From: Gordoniibacillus kamchatkensis
Lineage (GTDB): Bacteria; Bacillota; Bacilli; Paenibacillales; NBRC-103111
NCBI RefSeq assembly: GCF_000829455.1
Contig: NZ_JXAK01000047.1
Coordinates: 1 to 58,242, forward strand
DNA length: 58,242 nucleotides
Direction of reading: 5' to 3'
In this document: positions 9,092 through 17,885 of the stretch, piece by piece
How the letters are laid out: each line of letters starts with the position of its first letter
Numbering within the stretch: the first letter of the stretch is position 1
Made by a program: the position numbers and the translations under genes
Notes under the pieces: model-generated
The model's database searches: none
Seen by the model: the letters and a program-made list of their open reading frames with translations, nothing else
What the model was told of the DNA's origin: nothing

Positions 9092-10072
9092 TTACCAAGC
9101 GTAAGCTCTCGGGGCGTCCCCGCCAGGGCCGGGGAAAATCTCGTCCAGCCGCTCCAACGCAGCCTGATCCAGCTTGATGTCTACGACCCGCAGCGTGCTT
9201 TGCAGCTGTTCCAAGGTGCGCGGGCCGATGATCGGCGCCGTCATGGCGGGATGAACGAGCGTCCACGCCAAAGCTACGTTCGCTTCGCTCTCGCCGAGCT
9301 CTTTGCACAGCTTGCCGAATGCTTCCAACTGGCTGCGGTGGCGCTCCGCCCGTTCCCGATTGCGGGCGCTCCGCGAGCCTTGGGCCGGGTTCAAAGCGTT
9401 GCCGCCCAGAAGGCCGCCGTCGAGCGGGCTCCAAGCGATGACGCCGATCCCGTGCTCCTCCGCCGCTGGCAGCACTTCGAGCTCGGGCAGCCGGCATAGC
9501 AGGCTGTACTTATGCTGCTCCGACACAAGCCCGAGGAAATGGCGGGCTTTAGCCTCGTACTGCGCCTTCACCAAATCCCGTCCGGCGAAGTTGCTGGAGC
9601 CGACGTAGCCGATTTTCCCTTGCGCCACATGTACCTGGAACGCTTCCCACAATTCGTCCCACGACACGTTGCGGTCGACGTGATGCATTTGATACAGCTC
9701 GATATGGTCGGTTTGCAGCCGCCGGAGCGAAGCGTCCAGATGGCGCCGAATCTTGTAAGCGGACAAGCCGCGCGCCGCATTGGGACCGTCGGCCGCTTCC
9801 TCCATGTCGCCGTATACTTTTGTCGCCAGTACAACCTTTTCCCTGCGCCCGCCGCCTTGAGCGAACCAGCGTCCGATGATCTCCTCCGTTTTGCCGCGCG
9901 ACCCGATGCCGCCGTATACGTTCGCCGTATCAAAAAAGTTGATTCCCGCGTCCAAAGCGGCATCCATGATGCGATAAGCTTCCTTCTCGTCCGTATCGAC
10001 GCCGAAATTCATCGTGCCCAAACACAACCTGCTCACCTTTAAACCTGATCTGCCCAAATAACTGTACTCCAT
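9092..10072 (-). CDS. Aldo/keto reductase
   Basis: About 326 aa, NADPH-dependent (alpha/beta)8 barrel. Family signatures visible: SRLCLGTMNFG near the N-terminus, the catalytic Asp/Tyr region NFFDTANVYGGIGSRGKTEE, Lys in LATKVYGDM, and His in YQMHHVD. The last third carries the cofactor loop (WSPLDGGLLGG and APIIGPRTLEQLQSTL). The ATG at 10072 has GGGAGG seven bases upstream and gives the canonical start MEYSYLGRSGLKVS; earlier in-frame codons add an unrelated tail. Substrate unknown. It appears to be monocistronic or coupled to the decayed isomerase remnant just upstream. Confidence 0.93.
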   Translation of the reverse strand: MEYSYLGRSGLKVSRLCLGTMNFGVDTDEKEAYRIMDAALDAGINFFDTANVYGGIGSRGKTEEIIGRWFAQGGGRREKVVLATKVYGDMEEAADGPNAARGLSAYKIRRHLDASLRRLQTDHIELYQMHHVDRNVSWDELWEAFQVHVAQGKIGYVGSSNFAGRDLVKAQYEAKARHFLGLVSEQHKYSLLCRLPELEVLPAAEEHGIGVIAWSPLDGGLLGGNALNPAQGSRSARNRERAERHRSQLEAFGKLCKELGESEANVALAWTLVHPAMTAPIIGPRTLEQLQSTLRVVDIKLDQAALERLDEIFPGPGGDAPRAYAW

Positions 10073-10160
10073 AACGATACCTCCCATTGGCAAATACTGG
10101 ACACAGCACTCCTTCTCCATCATATATTCTCTTGTCCGGTTCTAGAAGTACGCAAATTTA

Positions 10161-10314
10161 TTAAAGCTGATGATAACGAAGAAACTTAGTTACCTCCGGG
10201 TTAGCGCCGCGCGACACTAAGCTCCAAATAGCGAAGGCCGAAATCTCTGGCAATCCTGCAATGCTCCTCAATCGTGCGATAATGCAAGCCCCATTCCCCT
10301 AAGCCGATAATCAT
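10161..10314 (-). pseudogene. Remnant of a sugar-phosphate isomerase/epimerase (TIM-barrel) gene
   Basis: With AAAAGGGG eight bases ahead of an ATG at 10314, the minus strand encodes MIIGLGEWGLHYRTIEEHCR and then IARDFGLRYLELSVARR before a stop at 10201. This is the normal N-terminus of AP-endonuclease-2-like sugar isomerases. In the +1 frame it continues as GANPEVTKFLRYHQL and then hits two stops at about 10161. The gene thus has one frameshift and has lost most of its length. It lies upstream of the aldo/keto reductase and may mark an old sugar-catabolic pair. I see no gene in the rest of 10124-10504. Confidence 0.6.
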
Positions 10315-10436
10315 GCGTACGTCCCCTTTTCTTGATCGATGATGTCCAGCTTCCCTTCCGCTGTTGCACATTCATTTTACCACACCGCTCCCGGCGGCTC
10401 TTCCGCATGACAAGTTTTCTTTATCCCCGATCATTT

Positions 10437-10451
10437 TTGAAACCGCTTGCA
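10437..10451 (+). promoter_or_regulatory. cre-like operator upstream of the SPW protein gene
   Basis: TTGAAACCGCTTGCA matches the CcpA cre consensus at about 13 of 15 positions and lies 54 bp before the ATG, overlapping a possible -10 (TACTAT, 10452-10457). It could equally be a LacI-family operator. No transcription data can be inferred. Confidence 0.35.
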
Positions 10452-10504
10452 TACTATGAAGTAGGAGCCTGCCGACTTTCGTCAGCAACTGGGAGGTGAA
10501 AGCA

Positions 10505-10825
10505 ATGCATATACGGAACGGTTTGTCAGCGCTCATCGGACTCCTGTTTATGTTGGCCCCGTGGTGGTTCGATTTCAGCCATATCGAAGGCGCGGTGATC
10601 GGCAGTTTGGCGGCAGGCTTCGTTCAGGCGGTTTCCTCTATTCTGGCTGTCGGCAAAACCGGCTGGAAGTCGTGGCCGAATTGGCTGTCGCTCATCGCCG
10701 GCGTGTGGTTCATCATTTTCCCGTTTGCGTTCGATCTTGGCGTCATATTGGCGATAATGTACCTTGCCTTCGGCATTGTAACCGTGCTGCTGAACTATTA
10801 CAATATGAACGGCGAAATCGAGTGA
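10505..10825 (+). CDS. SPW-repeat membrane protein
   Basis: 106 aa with four hydrophobic helices arranged as two similar halves. Each half has a Trp-containing motif at the helix entry (MLAPWWFDFS; NWLSLIAGVWFIIFPFAFD), matching the SPW family (PF03779). Location is the cytoplasmic membrane; function is unknown, though members often appear in stress or general-maintenance contexts. ATG at 10505 is chosen because GGGAGGTG ends six bases before it; a GTG nine bases earlier lies inside that ribosome-binding site. Monocistronic, followed by its own terminator. Confidence 0.8.
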   Translation: MHIRNGLSALIGLLFMLAPWWFDFSHIEGAVIGSLAAGFVQAVSSILAVGKTGWKSWPNWLSLIAGVWFIIFPFAFDLGVILAIMYLAFGIVTVLLNYYNMNGEIE

Positions 10826-10834
10826 CAGATAAAT

Positions 10835-10880
10835 GGCTGTCCCCGTAAGCGGATCATTCCGCTGCGGCGACAGCCTTTTT
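10835..10880 (+). terminator. Rho-independent terminator between convergent SPW and LysR genes
   Basis: Arms 10835-10841 and 10869-10875 pair perfectly, with an inner stem, and are followed by TTTTT on the plus strand. It lies just past the SPW gene stop and before the convergent LysR gene end, so it probably serves mainly the SPW gene. Confidence 0.8.
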
Positions 10881-10892
10881 GCTTTACTCGCG

Positions 10893-11768
10893 TTATTTCA
10901 ACTGTTGTTCCGCCAACCGGATAAACGATTGCGCGGCGCGCCCGAGATATTTGTCGGCACGGTGCACGATGCTCGTTTCGCGCACCGGCGGATGGTCCTC
11001 GATCTTGATAAAACGAAGCTTGGGATCGTTGATCGCCTTGGCCAAAGGATACGTTTGCACGGTTGCCCCGATATTTTCCCTGACGAAACGAAACAGAGAC
11101 GGGTTAGAGGTCGTCTCGACGACGGTATCCAGCTCAAACCCGTAGTCTCTGCAATATTTTTCCACAAGCTCTCTTCCCCAATACCCCTTCGGGTACATAA
11201 TCATCGGCAAGCCTTTCAGCTCCGCCAAAGAAATCGATTCGCGGTCCGCCAGCTCGTGACGGTCGGAAACGATCAAGCCGTAAGCTTCCTTGGCCAGCGG
11301 ACGGACGCGGAGCCGATGATCCGGCGCCGGATTGAGCGTAATTCCGATATCGATCGCCATATCGAGCACGAGCTTGACGACTTCGACCGTGGAATACAGC
11401 CGTAAGCGGTTTTTCGGAAATTGGTGAAGAAAGTCGATAAACAGCGGCGTCAAGCGGTAATCCAATTCCGAAGGAATGACGCCGACGGCCAGCTGGCATC
11501 CCTCAAAATCGCGAAGCTCGCCGATCTCGTCATAAGCGTTCTGCAGGTTGGTAAACAGGCTTCGGCAATGCTTGAGCAGGACCGCCCCCGCATCCGTCAG
11601 CACCGTGCGTTTCCCGATCCGTTCAAACAAAGGAAGCCCGACATGCGCTTCCAGCGCTTTAATTTGCAAGCTCAAATTGGGTTGGGAGATTCCCAGCTTT
11701 TCGGCGGCTTTGGAAAAATGCAGCTCCTCGCACACTGCAACAAAATACTCCAATTGCCTTAGCTCCAT
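10893..11768 (-). CDS. LysR-family transcriptional regulator
   Basis: 291 aa. The N-terminal winged helix-turn-helix is typical (MELRQLEYFVAVCEELHFS, then KAAEKLGISQPNLSLQIKAL and FERIGKRTVLTDAG). The periplasmic-binding-like effector domain occupies residues 90-290. It is transcribed away from a CynX-like exporter gene, with a perfect palindrome in the 116-bp gap, the classic arrangement in which a LysR protein controls its neighbour and itself. The effector is unknown. Its closest functional analogue by layout is a CynR/CynX-like pair. Confidence 0.92.
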   Translation of the reverse strand: MELRQLEYFVAVCEELHFSKAAEKLGISQPNLSLQIKALEAHVGLPLFERIGKRTVLTDAGAVLLKHCRSLFTNLQNAYDEIGELRDFEGCQLAVGVIPSELDYRLTPLFIDFLHQFPKNRLRLYSTVEVVKLVLDMAIDIGITLNPAPDHRLRVRPLAKEAYGLIVSDRHELADRESISLAELKGLPMIMYPKGYWGRELVEKYCRDYGFELDTVVETTSNPSLFRFVRENIGATVQTYPLAKAINDPKLRFIKIEDHPPVRETSIVHRADKYLGRAAQSFIRLAEQQLK

Positions 11769-11783
11769 CGCCTAAGCACTCCG

Positions 11784-11806
11784 AATCATTTGTGATACAA
11801 ATGATT
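11784..11806. promoter_or_regulatory. Perfect palindromic operator between lysR and the CynX-like exporter
   Basis: AATCATTTGT and ACAAATGATT are exact reverse complements separated by GAT. The site lies 16 bp upstream of the LysR start and about 80 bp before the exporter start; a TATAAT (11805-11810) overlaps its right end. The dyad contains the T-N11-A pattern favoured by LysR proteins. It is the probable binding site of the divergent regulator. Confidence 0.7.
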
Positions 11807-11884
11807 ATAATTTGTTTCATTGAATTGATCAATATTTGCATCTTGGCTATGATGAGTTCATTCGAACGACGAGGTGAAGCCAAG

Positions 11885-13102
11885 ATGAAAAAATTCTCAC
11901 CGTTTCTAATGATTGCCGCTCTTTTTCTCGCGTCTTTAAACTTGCGGCCTGCCATCAATTCCGTTTCGCCGCTCTTGCAAGCCATTCGCCAAGAGCTCGG
12001 CATGAGCGCTTTTGCCGCCAGTTTGCTCACGTCGATCCCCGTGCTTTGCATGGGCGTTTTCTCGCCGCTGGCTGTCCGGTGGGGACGGCGGAAAGGGATC
12101 GAGCGCGTGATCGGTTGGTCGTTAGCCGTTATCGGGATCGGCAATGCGCTGCGGATTTTCGCGAATTCGACGTGGTCTCTGCTGCTTACGTCCTTTATCG
12201 CCGGCGTCGGCATCGCCGTGATCGGCCCGCTGCTGTCGGGATTTATCAAACAGCGCTTCCCTGCGAACGTGCCGGCCATGATCTCGGTGTACACGATCGC
12301 GCTTGCGCTGGGGGCGACGCTCGCCTCTGGCTTGTCCGTTCCGCTGCAAGCCCGGTTCCACTCGTGGCAAATCGCTCTGGCCGTCTGGGCTGTGCTGGCC
12401 GTTCTCGCACTGCCGCTATGGCGGTTGTCCGTTGCGCGGAAAGCGGAGCGACCGGACGCCGCAGCAAAGGCCGCCTCCGGCGCAAGCGCGAAGCTTCCTT
12501 GGCGCAACCGGAAAGCTTGGCTCCTGACCTTGTCTTTCGGCTTGCTGGGCATGCTGTTCTACTCCGTCACCGCCTGGCTGCCGCCTATCGTGCAAAGCAT
12601 GGGCTACAGCAAACAATACGCGGGCACCGTCCTGACCGTTTTCTCCGTTACCCAAATTCCTGTAGGTCTGGCGCTGCCCGCGCTGCTAAGACGTTACCCG
12701 TCCCGTCTGTTTTGGCTGCTGCTCGGTTCGGTTTTGATGCTTGCCGGCTTTGTGATGACCGCGTTATCCGTGCTGCCGCTAATATCCGCTGTCTTGATCG
12801 GGCTCGGACCGGGAGTGCTGTTTCCGCTCAACCTGATGCTGCCGTTCGACGAGGCTGCCGATGCCCAGCAAGCTGCGGCCTGGTCGGCTATGACGCAATC
12901 GGCAGGCTATATCGTCAGCGCGCTTGGGCCGATCGTGCTCGGCCGGCTGCATGACGCTATGGGAGGAAGCTTCCTCCCCGTGATCGCCGGGATGATCGCA
13001 ATCAATGTGCTTATGATGGCCGTGCAGCTTGCTATCGTGAAAGGAACCGTAACGGTCAAGCCGGTCAAGCATCGTTCAAACGGCAAAATCGTCGCGAATT
13101 AA
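11885..13102 (+). CDS. MFS transporter of the CynX/NimT family
   Basis: 405 aa with about twelve membrane helices. The first helix contains LASLNLRPAINSVSPLL, characteristic of the cyanate/nitroimidazole (CynX, NimT) branch, followed by a cytoplasmic loop WGRRKGIERV after helix 2. The ATG at 11885 has GAGGTGA seven bases upstream; an upstream in-frame ATG would add a poor N-terminus across the promoter. Probably an exporter or anion/amphiphile transporter controlled by the divergent LysR protein. Its stop overlaps the end of the convergent ykfC gene by four bases. Confidence 0.9.
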   Translation: MKKFSPFLMIAALFLASLNLRPAINSVSPLLQAIRQELGMSAFAASLLTSIPVLCMGVFSPLAVRWGRRKGIERVIGWSLAVIGIGNALRIFANSTWSLLLTSFIAGVGIAVIGPLLSGFIKQRFPANVPAMISVYTIALALGATLASGLSVPLQARFHSWQIALAVWAVLAVLALPLWRLSVARKAERPDAAAKAASGASAKLPWRNRKAWLLTLSFGLLGMLFYSVTAWLPPIVQSMGYSKQYAGTVLTVFSVTQIPVGLALPALLRRYPSRLFWLLLGSVLMLAGFVMTALSVLPLISAVLIGLGPGVLFPLNLMLPFDEAADAQQAAAWSAMTQSAGYIVSALGPIVLGRLHDAMGGSFLPVIAGMIAINVLMMAVQLAIVKGTVTVKPVKHRSNGKIVAN

Positions 13103-14040
13103 ACATACCGTCTCGACACGCAATGCTCTTTGGCCAGCCGGTAGCTGCTCAAATCGACGAGCTCGATGCATTTGCCCGACTCGGGGGAATGAATCATCTG
13201 CCCGTCGCCGGCATAAATGCCCACGTGGTGCACCGCTCCTTTGCCTTCCTCGTACGCAAAGAAGAGCAGGTCTCCCGGCTCGAGCTGCTCCCGCTCGACG
13301 AGCTGTCCGTGCCTCGCTTGCGCGGAGGCGTCCCGCGGAATCAACACTCCGGCATATTTGTGCATGCTGTAGGCGAATCCGGAGCAGTCGTAGCCGAAGG
13401 AAGACAAGCCGCCCCATAAATAAGGCAAGCCGAGAAAACGTTTCGCCTGCTCCACAACGGCGTGCCCGGCATGGCCACCGCCGGCGTCACGCCGGGGAGC
13501 CGCAGGCAGGCCGTCTGTCAGACGCACTTCGTCCGCCTTCATATAGGCTTCGCCGCCTTCCGGGGTATGCACTTTAATCCATTCTCCGCTTTGGTCCAGC
13601 ACCGGAAGCGATGTCAGGAAGCTCAGCTCGAGCAGTTGCTCGGACGAATTATCCGGATTGGCGTACAGCCACGCCTTGTCGGCGATCACTTCCGCCCTCT
13701 TCGCTCCTGCCGGTGCTCCCGTCGCTTCCGCAAGCTGGCAGCGCGGCACCCAGCCCGGGTAGCCCAGCTCGTTCTTGGGCGTCGCCTGCTGAGGAATGAG
13801 CACTTGCACCCATTCCCCACGCTCCTCCGCCGCAAGCACCTCTGTCCCGTACAGGAGCTGCGACTGAACCCGGTTCGATTCGCACAAGTCCAGCCTGTCG
13901 TCCACCGTCATGCTCTCCAGCCATTCCCGAAGCCCCACGGGCCTCTGCAACGCCGGCGCATCGAGCTCGCGCGGAGATTCCGGCATCGTCCATACGGTAG
14001 CGACGGCAACGTTAACAACCATACGTTTCAATTCGCTCAT
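13099..14040 (-). CDS. ykfC: NlpC/P60 gamma-D-glutamyl peptidase, YkfC-like
   Basis: 313 aa, no signal peptide, so cytoplasmic. Two SH3b-like domains (residues ~10-105 and ~115-175) precede an NlpC/P60 domain with catalytic Cys in GYDCSGFAYSMHKYAG, His in AVHHVGIYAGDGQMIHS and an additional polar residue nearby. In Bacillus, YkfC cleaves L-Ala-gamma-D-Glu-containing dipeptides from murein peptides. The start codon overlaps the ykfB stop in an ATGA, indicating translational coupling. It is the last gene of the dpp-ykf operon and works with YkfA and YkfB on cell-wall peptides brought in by DppBCDE. Confidence 0.92.
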   Translation of the reverse strand: MSELKRMVVNVAVATVWTMPESPRELDAPALQRPVGLREWLESMTVDDRLDLCESNRVQSQLLYGTEVLAAEERGEWVQVLIPQQATPKNELGYPGWVPRCQLAEATGAPAGAKRAEVIADKAWLYANPDNSSEQLLELSFLTSLPVLDQSGEWIKVHTPEGGEAYMKADEVRLTDGLPAAPRRDAGGGHAGHAVVEQAKRFLGLPYLWGGLSSFGYDCSGFAYSMHKYAGVLIPRDASAQARHGQLVEREQLEPGDLLFFAYEEGKGAVHHVGIYAGDGQMIHSPESGKCIELVDLSSYRLAKEHCVSRRYV

Positions 14041-15140
14041 AATCCCACTCCGACATTAGGTTGGCAATGGACGTCGCGAATGCCGAGACCGGCATCGCTT
14101 GGGAACGTCATTTTCCGGCCTTCGTACTTTACGCCGCCGACTACGATGTCGCTGAGCATCATAAGCGGTGCGTCGAAATCGAAACGCGTAATATTTTTCT
14201 TGCTCGCCGCCAAATGGGCCGCGGCCGAAATGGCTACGCGCGATTCGATCATGCTGCCCATCATGCACTCGACGCCGAATTCTTCGGCAATATGATTGAT
14301 GATTTGCGCCTTGTAAATGCCGCCGGATTTCATCAGCTTAATATTGATCATATCGGCTGCGCGGCGTTTCAATACTTCGAACGCTTGCGCCGGCGAGAAT
14401 ACGGCTTCGTCCGCCATGACCGGCGTCTCCACCGAGTCGGTGACCGCCTTGAGCCCGTCGATGTCGTGCGCTTTTACCGGCTGCTCCACAAGCTCGATAT
14501 CAAGCCCCAAATCTTCCATGCGGCGGATCGTGCGGATCGCATCCTTCACTTGCCAGCCCTGGTTCGCGTCAACGCGGATTTTGACCGCATTCCCTACGCA
14601 GCTGCGGATTTCCTTGATGCGCGCGATGTCTTCTTCGATGTTGTCTTTGCCGACTTTGATTTTCAGTACGTTGAAGCCTTCCTGCATGTACCGGATGGCG
14701 TCTTCTCCCATTTCCTTCGGCGAATTGACGCTGACCGTGTAATCGGTCTCGATCTCGTTCTTATAGCCGCCGAGGAACTGGTACAGAGGCACGCCGCAAT
14801 GCTGCGCGACCAGATCGTACACGGCCATGTCGACAGCCGCTTTGGCGCTGCTGCTGCCGATCATCGACTGATGAACGTCCTGCAAAATGCGCTCGTAAGC
14901 GAGCAGGCTTTTCCCGACCAGCAGCGGCGTAAAAATGTTCACGATCGCCGCACGAATGCTTTCCAGGCTATCTCCGGTAATGACGACGGTCGCGGGCGCT
15001 TCTCCCCAACCGACGGCGCCGCTATCCGTTTGGATCCGGACGATGATGGACTCGGCCTCGTGCACGGTGCGCAGAGCCGTTTTGAATGGCTTCTTGAGCG
15101 GAGTGGACTGCCTCAGTACTTCCACGCTTTGTATGATCAT
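14037..15140 (-). CDS. ykfB: L-Ala-D/L-Glu epimerase (enolase superfamily)
   Basis: 367 aa. The barrel carries the expected muconate-lactonising-enzyme pattern: Lys pair in VLKIKVGK, metal ligands in RVDANQGW, ELVEQPV and VMADEAVF, and the second-side Lys in NIKLMKSGG. It interconverts L-Ala-D-Glu and L-Ala-L-Glu so that ordinary peptidases can finish degradation. The ATG at 15140 is preferred because AAGGAGGG lies eight bases upstream and the protein then begins MIIQSVEVLRQ. It starts 13 bp after ykfA. Confidence 0.95.
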   Translation of the reverse strand: MIIQSVEVLRQSTPLKKPFKTALRTVHEAESIIVRIQTDSGAVGWGEAPATVVITGDSLESIRAAIVNIFTPLLVGKSLLAYERILQDVHQSMIGSSSAKAAVDMAVYDLVAQHCGVPLYQFLGGYKNEIETDYTVSVNSPKEMGEDAIRYMQEGFNVLKIKVGKDNIEEDIARIKEIRSCVGNAVKIRVDANQGWQVKDAIRTIRRMEDLGLDIELVEQPVKAHDIDGLKAVTDSVETPVMADEAVFSPAQAFEVLKRRAADMINIKLMKSGGIYKAQIINHIAEEFGVECMMGSMIESRVAISAAAHLAASKKNITRFDFDAPLMMLSDIVVGGVKYEGRKMTFPSDAGLGIRDVHCQPNVGVGL

Positions 15141-15153
15141 GTTTGTGCCCTCC

Positions 15154-16083
15154 TTATGCCTCCACACCGGGTTCCGTAAATGTTAACGATTTGTCATGCG
15201 TGTTCAGGCGCGCCTCGATGCCGATCGGAACCGCGATGTTCGGCGAGCAGTGGCCGATTTTGAACCCGGCCAGCGTCGGCTTCCCCGCGGCAACGATATG
15301 GTCCTGCACAATTTGCTCCAGCGTAAGCGACTCTTTGCGCTTGTTCGGCTCGCAATTGCTGAAATCGCAAACCATAATCCCCGCCGCATCGGCGAACTTC
15401 CCGGCCAGTCTCATCTGGTTCAGCATCCGGTCGAGCCGGTAAGGCTCCTCGTCGATGTCTTCGATGAACAAAATTTTTCCTTTCGTATCCAGCTCATAAG
15501 GCGTGCCGAGCGTGCTGGCGATGAGGGAGATATTGCCGCCGACAACAGGGCCGCACGCCTCGCCCGCGACAAGAACTTGCAGCGGCGAGATGTCCTCGGT
15601 GTAGCGGACGGCCGCCGGCCGGACGAGCTGCTCGTAATTTTGCACCGTGAGCGGATGCGAATCGTGCTCCAAATCGACCAGCATCGGCCCGTGAAACGTA
15701 GTCAGGCCCGCGTACCGTCCGATGGCCGCATGCAAAAACGTAATGTCGCTGTAGCCCCAAAAAATTTTCGGATTGGCCCGGATAAGCCCGTAGTCGAGCC
15801 GGTCCGCGATGCGGCCGGTGCCGTAACCGCCACGGGCGCACACGATCGCCTTGATGTCCGGATCGGCGAACATGGCGTTCAGTTCTTGCGCCCGCTCCTC
15901 GTCCGTCCCCGACAAGTAGCCGTGCCGCTTGGACAACGTGCCGCCGAGCCGCACTTTGAGGCCCAGCTTCTCGAAGCAGGCTGCTGCCGCCTCCAGCTTC
16001 TCCCTGTCGCCCCAGCTCGCCGGAGCGGTGATTCCCACCGTATCTCCCAGATACAGCCGCTTTGGCTTGATCAGCCCGCTCAT
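15154..16083 (-). CDS. ykfA: LD-carboxypeptidase (peptidase family S66)
   Basis: 309 aa, cytoplasmic. The nucleophile Ser lies in FWGYSDITFLH after the conserved ARGGYGTGRI loop; the catalytic Glu lies in FIEDIDEEPYRLDR and His in FKIGHCSPNIAVPIG. This is the complete S66 Ser-Glu-His set. The family removes the terminal D-amino acid from murein tetrapeptides (L,D-carboxypeptidase) or hydrolyses related amides. Start at 16083 has AAAGGAG eight bases upstream; the longer ORF would read through the preceding terminator. First gene after the dppE terminator, so its expression probably depends on read-through. Confidence 0.94.
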   Translation of the reverse strand: MSGLIKPKRLYLGDTVGITAPASWGDREKLEAAAACFEKLGLKVRLGGTLSKRHGYLSGTDEERAQELNAMFADPDIKAIVCARGGYGTGRIADRLDYGLIRANPKIFWGYSDITFLHAAIGRYAGLTTFHGPMLVDLEHDSHPLTVQNYEQLVRPAAVRYTEDISPLQVLVAGEACGPVVGGNISLIASTLGTPYELDTKGKILFIEDIDEEPYRLDRMLNQMRLAGKFADAAGIMVCDFSNCEPNKRKESLTLEQIVQDHIVAAGKPTLAGFKIGHCSPNIAVPIGIEARLNTHDKSLTFTEPGVEA

Positions 16084-16113
16084 CACAGGTACTCCTTTCC
16101 CGCCGAATCGCTC

Positions 16114-16157
16114 GAAAAAAAAGGGGAGAAGCACCCATGGTCCGGGTGCCAACCCCT
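16114..16157 (-). terminator. Strong terminator-like hairpin between dppE and ykfA
   Basis: On the minus strand outer arms (16157-16153 with 16126-16122) and inner arms (16149-16144 with 16136-16131) form a GC-rich stem followed by eight U residues (16122-16115). It sits inside an otherwise continuous operon. It should reduce transcription into ykfABC and raise binding-protein output relative to the enzymes. Confidence 0.8.
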
Positions 16158-16173
16158 CTTTGTATGAGCAAGC

Positions 16174-17838
16174 TTATTTCATATCGGCCCACTTGAAGTC
16201 GATGAAACCGAATGGGTGAAGGACGACGCCCGTCACGTTATCGTTTTGCAAGTACACGTTGTTGTAGAAATAGAGCGGCAAGATCGGAGCTTCGTCCATC
16301 AGGATTTTCTCCGCGTCATGCATCATTTTGAAGCGTTTGGCGTCATCCGGTTCATTATATGCGTCTTTGATCAGTTTGTCGTACTGATCGTTCTTCCAGC
16401 CTGTGCGGCTGAACGGGTTCGTCGACTGGAAGCCGTCCAGGAAGTTGATCGGATCGGCGAAGTCCGGCAGGAACGAAGAACGGGACAGCTGCAGCTGCAG
16501 CGCCTTTTGCTCCGTCGTCAATACTTTGCCTTCTTTGTTTTGCAGCTTCACGTCGACTCCCAGATTGTCCTTGAACATCGCTTGCAGCGCCTGGGCGATG
16601 CGCTGGCTCTCGTCGTTCGTGTTGTACGTCAGCGTCACTTCAGGCAGCGTCGTGTAGCCGGCCTCCTGCATGCCTTTGGCGAGCAGGTTCTTGGCCTGAG
16701 CGGCATCGAACTTGATCAGATCGCCGCCGACGGTACGGAAGTCTCCGCCCGCAGGATCTTTCAGACCCGGAGAGACGTAGCCGACTGCCGGCTTTTGCTT
16801 TTTCTTGAGCACCAGATCGACCAGCTTCTGGCGGTCGACGGCAGCTACGAACGCTTTGCGGATGTTGACGTTGTCGAAAGGCTTCATTTTTGTGTTGAAG
16901 CGGTAGAACGCCGTTCCGGCGCCGTCTTCGACCTTGACTTTGTTGTCGGCGAACAGCTTGTCGCTCATATCGGCCGGGAACGGTCCGGTCGTGTTTGACA
17001 CGTTGAGCTCGCCGGTGCTGAACAGCTGGTAAGCGGTGCTGGAATCGTTGACCATTTTGTACGTAACGCCGTCCAGCTTCACGTTCGCCGCATCCCAGTA
17101 CTTGTCGTTTTTCACCATTTTCAGCTCGCTGTCGTGCTTCCATTCGGTAATCGTGAACGGCCCGTTGCTGACGATGGTGGAAGCTTCGCCGGCCCATTTC
17201 GGATTTTTCTCCACAACGGCTTTGTTGACCGGGAAGAAGGCGGGGCTGGACACGAGGCTGAGCATCCAGGATGCCGGCTGCGCCAGCGTAATCTCGAGCG
17301 TCTTGTCGTCAACGGCTTTGATTTTCACGCCGTCAACCGGGCCTTTGCCGGAGTTGTACGCTTCCGCGCCTTCGATCGGATAGGCGAGGAACGCGGCGTC
17401 GGACGCCGTCTTCGGATCGAGCAGGCGCTTCCAGGCGTACTCGAAGTCGCCGGCGGTTACCGGATCGCCGTTCGACCATTTGATGCCGTCGCGAAGGGCG
17501 AACGTGTATTTCTTGCCGTCGGCGGAAACTTTCCACTCTTTCGCCATGGCCGGCTCCGGAGACTGGTTTTTGCCGAGTCGGGTCAAGCCTTCGAACGCGT
17601 TGTTGACAATGTCGTAAGACACTTGGTCGAAGCCGATCGGCGGGTCCATGGAGGTCGGTTCTTTGTTGTTGTTGTAGACGACAATTTTCGGCTTGGCCGC
17701 CGTTTTGCCGGCTTCCGCCTTCGTTCCGGTCGCTGGCGTTCCTGCGGCGTTCCCGGCATCCGGCGTTTTGCTGCAGCCAGCCAGTACCGTGCCTAGCAGC
17801 AAGGCGCAGCTGACGAGCAGTGCTGATGTTTTTTTCAT
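16174..17838 (-). CDS. dppE: Peptide ABC transporter substrate-binding lipoprotein, DppE/OppA type
   Basis: 554 aa, the usual size for family 5 extracellular solute-binding proteins. Lipobox LAGC with Cys22, then an Ala/Thr/Lys-rich linker. The core has NNNKEPTSMDPPIGFD, the hallmark GDPVTAGDFEYAWKRLLDP block, and GPFTITEWKHDSEL. It captures murein tripeptides or dipeptides outside the membrane and delivers them to DppBC. The ATG at 17838 leaves GGGGAG eight bases upstream; an earlier GTG is too close to it. It follows dppD by 47 bp and is closed by the terminator at 16114-16157. Confidence 0.95.
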   Translation of the reverse strand: MKKTSALLVSCALLLGTVLAGCSKTPDAGNAAGTPATGTKAEAGKTAAKPKIVVYNNNKEPTSMDPPIGFDQVSYDIVNNAFEGLTRLGKNQSPEPAMAKEWKVSADGKKYTFALRDGIKWSNGDPVTAGDFEYAWKRLLDPKTASDAAFLAYPIEGAEAYNSGKGPVDGVKIKAVDDKTLEITLAQPASWMLSLVSSPAFFPVNKAVVEKNPKWAGEASTIVSNGPFTITEWKHDSELKMVKNDKYWDAANVKLDGVTYKMVNDSSTAYQLFSTGELNVSNTTGPFPADMSDKLFADNKVKVEDGAGTAFYRFNTKMKPFDNVNIRKAFVAAVDRQKLVDLVLKKKQKPAVGYVSPGLKDPAGGDFRTVGGDLIKFDAAQAKNLLAKGMQEAGYTTLPEVTLTYNTNDESQRIAQALQAMFKDNLGVDVKLQNKEGKVLTTEQKALQLQLSRSSFLPDFADPINFLDGFQSTNPFSRTGWKNDQYDKLIKDAYNEPDDAKRFKMMHDAEKILMDEAPILPLYFYNNVYLQNDNVTGVVLHPFGFIDFKWADMK

Positions 17839-17885
17839 GTACACTTCTCCCCTTCATGAAAGTTGGTGATTTATCCTAGTGCCGA

